A stretch of DNA of 5,081 nt, from the NCBI GenBank assembly GCA_030016455.1, contig JASEJH010000142.1:1-5081 (forward strand). The letters run 5' to 3'. Position 1 is the stretch's first letter. Each line of letters starts with the position of its first letter. This stretch comes from Thermoanaerobacteraceae bacterium (GTDB taxonomy: Bacteria > Bacillota > Desulfotomaculia > Desulfotomaculales > Ammonificaceae). Positions 1 to 5,081 of this stretch are shown one piece after another. Position numbers and translations under genes: made by a program. Under the pieces are notes generated by a model. It made no database searches, had not been told where the DNA came from, and saw only the letters and a list, made by a program, of their open reading frames with translations.

Positions 1-761
<761 letters not shown>

Positions 762-770
762 TCAAGTCTC

Positions 771-799
771 ATTGTATTGGAGAAAAAAAGGAATGTCAA
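771..799 (-). promoter_or_regulatory. Sigma-A promoter of metG
   Basis: On the minus strand, a perfect -35 box TTGACA (794-799) is followed by a 17-base spacer and a -10 box TACAAT (771-776), one mismatch from consensus. The expected start of transcription is near 764. That leaves a leader of about 84 bases before the TTG start of metG. The T-rich spacer also fits a strong housekeeping promoter. Boxes and spacing are seen directly; activity is inferred. Confidence 0.85.
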
Positions 800-808
800 G
801 CGCCGCAA

Positions 809-820
809 GGGCTGCAGCCC
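809..820. repeat. Perfect 12-bp GC-rich palindrome upstream of the metG promoter
   Basis: GGGCTGCAGCCC is its own reverse complement. It ends nine bases before the metG -35 box. That position suits an upstream activator or repressor site, or it may be a relic of a terminator for rightward or leftward transcription. No U-run follows directly on either strand. Function unknown. Confidence 0.45.
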
Positions 821-930
821 CACCATAAGACGCCCGGCCCCTGCTCCCGATGTTTTCCGGATCCCCGGCAAAAACCAGCGCGTCCCGCCCGACCCGCGCG
901 CCCTTGGCAAGCCGGACCATTGCACCGTTA

Positions 931-948
931 TATTTTTCAAGAAAAATA
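931..948. repeat. AT-rich 18-bp inverted repeat
   Basis: TATTTTTC and GAAAAATA form a perfect 8-bp inverted repeat around a central AA. It stands out as an A/T island in otherwise GC-rich sequence. The short loop and A/U-only composition make it a poor intrinsic terminator. It could be a protein-binding dyad, or part of a weak minus-strand promoter: TTGTGG at 951-956, then 18 bases, then TATAAC at 927-932. Neither role is established. Confidence 0.35.
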
Positions 949-991
949 AGCCACAAACTTTACCGCCGTGACTTACTGCTCAAAGCTACTT

Positions 992-1012
992 AAAAAAGCG
1001 AGGTGGCTCCCT
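992..1012 (-). terminator. Weak candidate intrinsic terminator of the GerMN lipoprotein gene
   Basis: Read on the minus strand, AGGGAG-CCAC-CTCGCT folds into a six-position stem with one G-G mismatch and a four-base loop. A run of six T begins within the last stem base and continues to 992. It overlaps the TAG stop codon (1011-1013), which is unusually close. The stem is short, so termination may be inefficient. Confidence 0.3.
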
Positions 1013-1886
1013 ATCTAAACCTTACCGGCACGCGCACCTTATTCTCCTCGCTTCCGTCCCGGGGGCTCTGGGAGAAAACCTCCAGCCAGCCCTTGCCGGC
1101 ATCCGGGGTTTCAAACCGCAGAATTATTTCGAAGTCGCCCCGTTCGGGTGCCCCGGCGGTCGCGGTGCCGAAATTCCGCGCCAGGACGCGATCGTCCCCG
1201 GCCAGAAGGCGCGCCTGCACGGTACCCTCGAAGACGCGGGCGCTGCCGGTGACGTAAAGCGGGCTGGCCACCTTTTGCCCGGGCTGCGGGCGGTAGACCC
1301 AGATCGCCGGCTCGTAGACTTTGGAAAGATTACGCTCGAAAGGCTGGTCGTAAAGCCCGACGTGCCCCCACCACTGCATGGCCGAGTTATCGAGCCGCCC
1401 CTCGACCTTAAAGGCCACCCGCTCAATAGTCGGGAACTCGGTCAGGGTGTTGACGATGCTCTGGATGCCCAGGGCCTCGACGGCAGCCCCCACGTTGGCT
1501 TCCAGGACTTCCTTCGAAAAGTCGACCGTCGCCAGACCTTCCTTGATGTTGATCCCGCGGATGCGTGTCCTCGGAGGAAGCACCTTGAACGCCCCCGGTG
1601 TTTCGGGGGTTCCCGTAATCAACTCCTGTAAAGCCGCCTCGGCCACTCCGAGCGTGCGAGGCACCTCGTGCACCTCGCGGACCAGGTACGCATCATCCGC
1701 GGTCATTTTCGGGTAGTAAACGGCCACGGGCATCTTCGGCGGCGGTTTCTGCTCCTCAACCGGCGGCTCCGGCTCCGGCGCACGGGGCTCCACGGGTTCC
1801 GGACGCTGCATGACCCGGCAGCCGCAGACGAGCGCCGCTATCAGTACCGCCAGGGTTAAAAACCGGATTAAATAACGGCCTGTCAA
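1011..1886 (-). CDS. GerMN-Gmad2 domain lipoprotein (spore-germination type)
   Basis: Predicted 291-residue membrane-anchored, extracytoplasmic lipoprotein. Residues 2-22 form a signal peptide with a charged start and a hydrophobic core, ending in V-C-G-C, so Cys23 is the likely lipidated residue. A Pro/Glu-rich linker follows (about 28-52). Residues about 54-165 match the GerMN domain, with the typical P-x-T-x-I-x-G-I...G-L-A-T-V-D-F-S segment near 105-124. The C-terminal part from about 200 is a Gmad2 immunoglobulin-like domain (IWVYRPQPGQKVASPLYVTG, then F-E-G-T-V and strand-rich sequence to the end). In this family GerM is linked to sporulation and germination; the exact biochemical role of these domains is not known. 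The frame is open up to 1988, but I prefer TTG at 1886: AAGGTGG lies just upstream and the signal peptide then starts correctly. Divergent from the efflux operon, with no evident functional link to either neighbour. Confidence 0.88.
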   Translation of the reverse strand: MTGRYLIRFLTLAVLIAALVCGCRVMQRPEPVEPRAPEPEPPVEEQKPPPKMPVAVYYPKMTADDAYLVREVHEVPRTLGVAEAALQELITGTPETPGAFKVLPPRTRIRGINIKEGLATVDFSKEVLEANVGAAVEALGIQSIVNTLTEFPTIERVAFKVEGRLDNSAMQWWGHVGLYDQPFERNLSKVYEPAIWVYRPQPGQKVASPLYVTGSARVFEGTVQARLLAGDDRVLARNFGTATAGAPERGDFEIILRFETPDAGKGWLEVFSQSPRDGSEENKVRVPVRFR

Positions 1887-2077
1887 TCTCCCACCTTCTT
1901 CTTTCGCACCTTTAAACCATAGTATTCCCGCCGGTCCAAAAACGGGATTCAGAGCCCGATTTCCCCGGACGCAGTTTCTTTTCGCCAAAATCCGGGCTTT
2001 TCCTGCCGGAGCCGCACCTGATTCCGCGAAACTTTTCGACCGGACAAAAATCCCTGTGTTTTTTACAAAGTTTTAAC
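1887..2077. other. Divergent intergenic region, lipoprotein-gene side
   Basis: No gene is evident here. On the minus strand CGGG (1955-1958) and CCCG (1943-1946) can form a four-pair hairpin with an eight-base loop, followed by TTTTT (1938-1942), about 50 bases upstream of the lipoprotein start. This is too weak to call a terminator. TCCGG/CCGGA at 1991-2010 is another small inverted repeat. I could not find a convincing sigma-A promoter for the lipoprotein gene; the best match, TTGGAC-17-TTTAAA around 1913-1941, is poor. A forespore or mother-cell sigma promoter is possible, but no clear consensus is visible. The segment 2041-2077 is A/T-rich and leads into the efflux promoter. Confidence 0.5.
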
Positions 2078-2106
2078 TTGTCATTCCGCTAACCGGGGTG
2101 TATAAT
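2078..2106 (+). promoter_or_regulatory. Sigma-A promoter of the tetR-adaptor-RND operon
   Basis: TTGTCA (2078-2083) and a perfect TATAAT (2101-2106) are separated by 17 bases. The predicted transcription start is about 2113, some 47 bases before the GTG start of the regulator. The -35 box differs from consensus at one base. It lies directly upstream of the tandem dyad repeats, so RNA polymerase and a bound repressor would compete. Confidence 0.85.
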
Positions 2107-2131
2107 TTAAGCTAACTTCTGTGACCCCGGT
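2092..2131. repeat. 8-bp inverted repeat flanking the -10 box
   Basis: ACCGGGGT (2092-2099) is the exact reverse complement of ACCCCGGT (2124-2131). The two arms bracket the TATAAT box and predicted start site, with 24 bases between them. The right arm lies within the first dyad of the putative operator. It may mark an extra binding half-site within the spacer, or be coincidental in GC-rich sequence. Confidence 0.35.
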
Positions 2132-2151
2132 CACAAAATGACCACAGTCAC
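2121..2151. promoter_or_regulatory. Tandem dyad operator, probably for the adjacent TetR regulator
   Basis: Two near-identical 13-bp units, TGACCCCGGTCAC (2122-2134) and TGACCACAGTCAC (2139-2151), agree at 11 of 13 positions and start 17 bp apart. The first, with its preceding G, is the dyad GTGACC-CC-GGTCAC. The second has arms TGAC/GTCA around CACA. They lie at about +9 to +39 relative to the predicted transcription start and end nine bases before the regulator's GTG. Many TetR repressors bind such dyads at their own promoter, often as two dimers. The repeats are seen directly; the binding protein is inferred from position. Confidence 0.65.
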
Positions 2152-2159
2152 GCCGGGGA

Positions 2160-2783
2160 GTGGGGCTGGTCCTGTTGCGCGAAAGCCTCCGCGAAAGCCG
2201 CAAGCGGGAATTGAAGGAAGAAATCTTCCTGCAAGCCCTCCGGCTCTTCAAAGAGCGCGGCTACGAGAACGTCACCGTCGAAGACATCACTACGGCGTGC
2301 GGCATCGCCAAGGGGACCTTTTACAACTACTTCCCCAAGAAAGAACACGTCCTGCTGCACCTGGGACAGGGACAGATCGAAATCCTCAGGGAAAGCGTCG
2401 CCCGCCACACCCGGGTCAGAAACGTCCGAAAACGCCTGAAACTGATCTTCAAAGATCTGTTGACCCGGATTGACCGGGAACCCGACCTGTTGAAGGCCAC
2501 CATCATCGAAATTCTGCGCTCGTCGCTTTTGGTGGAAGAAGAATTGCAGCTGATTGCCGAATTCGAACTCTTACTTACGCCTCTTTTCGAAGAGGCCGTC
2601 GCCGCCGGCCAGGTTTCCGCGCGCTGGGACCCCCGGCAGCTTTCGTCTTTCCTGGTCGGAACATATTACTACGCCCTGTTTTCTTGGCTGGCTAACCCCG
2701 CACAGGCCGATGTGGTCGCTCTTTTTCACACCCACCTCGACATGCTGTGGGGCGGGATCGCCGCTGAAGGAGGAAAGGATTAG
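2160..2783 (+). CDS. TetR/AcrR-family transcriptional regulator
   Basis: One-component repressor, 207 residues from GTG 2160, the usual TetR length. The N-terminal DNA-binding domain shows the family pattern: ALRLFKERGYENVTVEDI (26-43), then ACGIAKGTFYNYFPKKEHVL (46-65), which is the helix-turn-helix with the hallmark G-T-F-Y-x-Y-F. The helical remainder is the divergent ligand-binding and dimerisation domain, so the inducer cannot be read from sequence. Start is uncertain. An in-frame TGA at 2139 limits upstream extension. GTG 2160 has GGGG almost touching it, whereas TTG 2175 (202 residues) has the AGTGGGG stretch nine bases upstream and may be the true start. As first gene of an operon with an adaptor and an RND pump, it most likely represses the pump and itself through the tandem dyads at 2121-2151. 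Its TAG stop shares its last base with the next GTG. Confidence 0.93.
   Translation: MGLVLLRESLRESRKRELKEEIFLQALRLFKERGYENVTVEDITTACGIAKGTFYNYFPKKEHVLLHLGQGQIEILRESVARHTRVRNVRKRLKLIFKDLLTRIDREPDLLKATIIEILRSSLLVEEELQLIAEFELLLTPLFEEAVAAGQVSARWDPRQLSSFLVGTYYYALFSWLANPAQADVVALFHTHLDMLWGGIAAEGGKD
2767..2773 (+). promoter_or_regulatory. Strong ribosome binding site of the adaptor gene
   Basis: A perfect AAGGAGG lies inside the 3' end of the regulator gene, nine bases before GTG 2783. It fixes that GTG as the start even though it overlaps the preceding stop as TAGTG. This arrangement suggests coupled, but independently strong, translation of the adaptor. Confidence 0.85.
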
Positions 2784-3892
2784 TGCTTGCGCAAAGGGTT
2801 CGGCTTATCCGTCTGGTAATCATTCTCACGTCTGTGCTCCTAGCTGCCGCCAGTTGCCCCGGCTGCACGAAAAAACCGGCTGAAAAGGAGGGCGCGCCGG
2901 CGCAGAAACCCGTTGCCGTCAAGACGGCCGCCGCTAAAGAGGGCAGCGTCACCCCTTCCCTTGTAGTCACCGGGACGGTCGCCGGAGACAAGGAAATCCG
3001 GCTCACGGCGAAGACTCAGGGGACAATCACGGCGCTTTACGTCCGTGCCGGCGACCGGGTGCGCGCCGGACAGGTAGTGGCGGTCCTGGAAAGCGAAAAC
3101 CAGCGCCTGATGGTGGAGAAGGCAAACGAGGCGGTGGCCGCCGCGCGCATAAACTTAGAGAAAGCAAAGATCGCCTTCAGCCGGGCAGACGAGCTTTACA
3201 GCCAGGAGGCGATCTCCCGCGCCGAGTGGGAGAACGCAAGATTTATGCTGGAAAGCGCCCAGGTTGCCTATAACGCCGCCCTGGCCGATTACCAGCTCGC
3301 CAACGAGGCGCTGGACGACACCACGGTGGTTGCTCCTTTTTCGGGCAGCGTAGTGGAATGCGCCGTGGAAAAAGGCGCGACCGTCTTTCCAGGTAAAGAG
3401 CTGGTCACCGTGGTTGACGACGCCCGCCTGAAGGTTAAGGCCAACCTTACGGCAGACCAGTTGAAATTAGTAGCGAAAGGGCAGCAGGGCGTTTTCACGA
3501 CCGCGGTCTATCCAGACAAGGAATTTCCCTGTACGCTAAAACTGATCAGCAGTACGGCAAACCCGGCCAACCGCACCTACGCCGTGGAACTCTCCCTGCC
3601 GCCGGATGCCAACCGTAGCTTGAAACCGGGAATGTTCGGCCACGTCCGGTTGCGTACCGCCGGTAAAAAGGGTGTCATCATCCCCCGGGACGCGGTGATT
3701 ACCAGAGACGAAACAGGCAAATCCGCGGTATTCGTGGTCCGGGAGGGTAAGGCCTGCTACAGAACGATCAGAACGGGCGAAAACGACGCCAAAAACATCC
3801 TGGTGACGGAAGGGCTGAAACCCGGCGAGCGGGTGGTGGTTTTCGGCCAGCACCTGTTAAAAGAAGGCACGCCGGTGACCGAGGGGGAATAG
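2783..3892 (+). CDS. RND efflux membrane-fusion (periplasmic adaptor) subunit, lipoprotein
   Basis: 369-residue HlyD/AcrA-type adaptor expected to sit on the outer face of the membrane and work with the RND transporter encoded next. A signal peptide (about 6-24) ends in A-A-S-C, so Cys25 is probably lipidated. The first lipoyl/barrel-sandwich half follows around 72-104 (GTITALYVRAGDRVRAGQVV at 80-99). The Ala/Glu-rich stretch 107-178 is the alpha-helical coiled-coil hairpin. The second lipoyl half begins at TVVAPFSGSVVECAVEKGAT (181-200). The beta-barrel domain follows (about 215-292, including LKPGMFGHVRL), and then the membrane-proximal domain with VIIPRDAVI and GLKPGERVVV. The start is GTG at 2783, supported by AAGGAGG. 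The gene begins inside the regulator's stop codon and ends one base before the transporter. No outer-membrane channel gene is visible, as expected if the cell is monoderm. The family is clear; the exported substrate is not. Confidence 0.94.
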   Translation: MLAQRVRLIRLVIILTSVLLAAASCPGCTKKPAEKEGAPAQKPVAVKTAAAKEGSVTPSLVVTGTVAGDKEIRLTAKTQGTITALYVRAGDRVRAGQVVAVLESENQRLMVEKANEAVAAARINLEKAKIAFSRADELYSQEAISRAEWENARFMLESAQVAYNAALADYQLANEALDDTTVVAPFSGSVVECAVEKGATVFPGKELVTVVDDARLKVKANLTADQLKLVAKGQQGVFTTAVYPDKEFPCTLKLISSTANPANRTYAVELSLPPDANRSLKPGMFGHVRLRTAGKKGVIIPRDAVITRDETGKSAVFVVREGKACYRTIRTGENDAKNILVTEGLKPGERVVVFGQHLLKEGTPVTEGE

Positions 3893-3893
3893 G

Positions 3894-5081
3894 ATGAAAG
3901 TCACGGAGCTCTCCCTCAAGCGCCCGTCACTGATGGCGGTAGTCTTCATCTCGCTCTTCATCCTGGGGCTGTTCTCTTACACGCGCCTCCCCGCGGACCT
4001 GCTGCCGAAGATGCAGTTCCCCTACGTCGCCATCATGGTTCCTTATCCCGGCGCGGGGCCCGAAGACGTGGAGCGGAAGGTGACCAAGCCGCTCGAGGAC
4101 GCCATGTCCTCGCTGAACGGGCTCGACCATCTCTACTCCTTCTCCCAGGAAGGCATGGCGATCATCTGGATCGGCTTCGAGCTGGATACCAATCCGGACG
4201 TGGCGGTCAACGAGGTACAGCGGAAGTATAACGCCACCACGTATGAGCTCCCGCCGGACATCGAGCCCGCCACCATCCAGCAGTTCAGCCTGAACGACAT
4301 CCCTGTCATGCAGATGTCCGTTACCGGGAGCCTGCCGGAGACGGAACTCTACAACCTGGTAAAAAACGAGCTGCAGCCCCGCCTGCAGCAGGTGGAGGGC
4401 GTCAGCCGGGTGATGCTGTTAGGCGGCCGGGAACGGGAGATCCGCCTGGAAGTACACCCGGACCGCCTCGAAGCCTACCGGATCCCGCTGCTGCAGTTGA
4501 TGCTCGCCGTGCAGGGAGACAACAAGAACGTCCCGGCGGGCCGGGTGGAACAGAGCGGAAAGAACTTCGTGGTGCGGATAACCTCCCAGGTTTCGGACGT
4601 TAAGGAACTCGAAAAGATCGTCGTCGCCCAGACCCAGGCCGGTCCCGTTTACCTCCGCGACGTCGCCGAGGTAAGGGACGCTTTCAAAGACGCCGCCAGC
4701 GTCGTGCGCTTCAACGGGGAGCCCGGGATCGGGCTGATGGTCTTCAAGCGCTCCGACGCCAACACCATCGAAACCAGCGAAAGGGTCCGGGAAAGCATTG
4801 CCGGGATAGAGAAAAAGTTCGGCGTCAACATCGCCCTGGCCTACGACTCGTCGGAGTTTATCAAGGATTCCCTTGAGGGGATCCAGGAGGACCTGATGCT
4901 CGCGGTGCTGATCGTAGCGTTTGTGATTCTGCTCTTCTTGGGAAGCTGGCGGGGGTCGCTGGTGGTGCTGCTCTCGATTCCGACCTCGCTGGTAAGCACC
5001 CTGATTTTCGTAAAACTGTTCGGCTTCTCCCTGAACCTGATGAGCCTCCTGGGCGCCGCGCTGGTAGTCGGCATCGTCGTG
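3894..5081 (+). CDS. RND-family efflux transporter, N-terminal part (C-terminus beyond window)
   Basis: First 396 residues of an AcrB/SwrC-like proton-driven exporter; family members are usually over 1000 residues. TM1 spans about 11-29 after the typical MKVTELSLKRPS start. The large extracytoplasmic porter loop follows (about 30-333), including LPADLLPKMQFPYVAIMVPY (32-51), PGAGPEDVERKVTKPLEDA (52-70) and LQQVEGVSRVMLLGGREREI (164-183). TM2 is about 334-351, TM3 about 355-373, and TM4 starts near 383. The reading frame ends at G-A-A-L-V-V-G-I-V-V, immediately before the place where the conserved proton-relay Asp pair of TM4 would lie, so those residues cannot be checked here. The start is ATG 3894, with GAGGGGG (3881-3887) six bases upstream inside the end of the adaptor gene. 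Likely substrates (drugs, lipopeptides, solvents, metals) are not determinable from this part. Confidence 0.96.
   Translation, partial: MKVTELSLKRPSLMAVVFISLFILGLFSYTRLPADLLPKMQFPYVAIMVPYPGAGPEDVERKVTKPLEDAMSSLNGLDHLYSFSQEGMAIIWIGFELDTNPDVAVNEVQRKYNATTYELPPDIEPATIQQFSLNDIPVMQMSVTGSLPETELYNLVKNELQPRLQQVEGVSRVMLLGGREREIRLEVHPDRLEAYRIPLLQLMLAVQGDNKNVPAGRVEQSGKNFVVRITSQVSDVKELEKIVVAQTQAGPVYLRDVAEVRDAFKDAASVVRFNGEPGIGLMVFKRSDANTIETSERVRESIAGIEKKFGVNIALAYDSSEFIKDSLEGIQEDLMLAVLIVAFVILLFLGSWRGSLVVLLSIPTSLVSTLIFVKLFGFSLNLMSLLGAALVVGIVV

Noticed and set aside
1275..1859. Plus-strand open frames within the GerMN lipoprotein gene
   Set aside because: They are antisense shadows caused by GC-rich codon structure; the minus frame has a signal peptide and two recognisable domains.
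1887..1988. N-terminal extension of the lipoprotein to ATG 1988
   Set aside because: It would put 34 mostly polar residues before a normal lipoprotein signal peptide; TTG 1886 has a good ribosome binding site and correct signal-peptide geometry.
2138..2473. ATG-started plus-strand frame of 111 codons over the regulator
   Set aside because: Although it has an ATG, the translation is Arg/Pro-rich and featureless; the other plus frame encodes the TetR helix-turn-helix.
3927..5074. Minus-strand open frames inside the RND gene
   Set aside because: They are antisense shadows of a continuous, well conserved RND reading frame with a good start and ribosome binding site.

Overview
The window reads as chromosomal DNA from a spore-forming, fairly GC-rich clostridial-type Firmicute, of the Peptococcaceae / Thermoanaerobacterales kind. 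The support is a GerMN-Gmad2 spore-germination-type lipoprotein, strong AGGAGG-like ribosome binding sites, heavy use of TTG and GTG starts, near-consensus sigma-A promoters, and strongly G/C-ending codons. The genus is inference; no marker in the window fixes it.

Layout. The left 40% is read on the minus strand. Positions 1-680 hold the N-terminal 226 residues of methionyl-tRNA synthetase (metG), cut by the window edge. It has a TTG start and a TTGACA-17-TACAAT promoter at 771-799. A 330-base gap (681-1010) carries that promoter, a GC-rich and an AT-rich palindrome, and a weak terminator candidate. A lipoprotein gene with a GerMN and a Gmad2 domain follows at 1011-1886. Its own promoter is not obvious.

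The right 60% is read on the plus strand as one operon: a TetR-family regulator (2160-2783), a lipoprotein membrane-fusion/periplasmic-adaptor-like subunit (2783-3892), and an RND efflux transporter (3894 to past the window end). The genes are tightly coupled: TAGTG overlaps stop and start between the first two, and there is one base between the second and third. A sigma-A promoter (TTGTCA-17-TATAAT, 2078-2106) sits upstream. Immediately after it lie two tandem copies of a 13-bp dyad, TGACC-N3-GTCAC, 17 bp apart. They are well placed to be the TetR autorepression operator, so the expected logic is ligand-relieved repression of the regulator together with its pump.

I do not see a previously undescribed system here. 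All four genes with clear function belong to known families. The most useful new detail is the putative operator, followed by the unexplained palindromes and a short coding-like stretch between the lipoprotein and metG.
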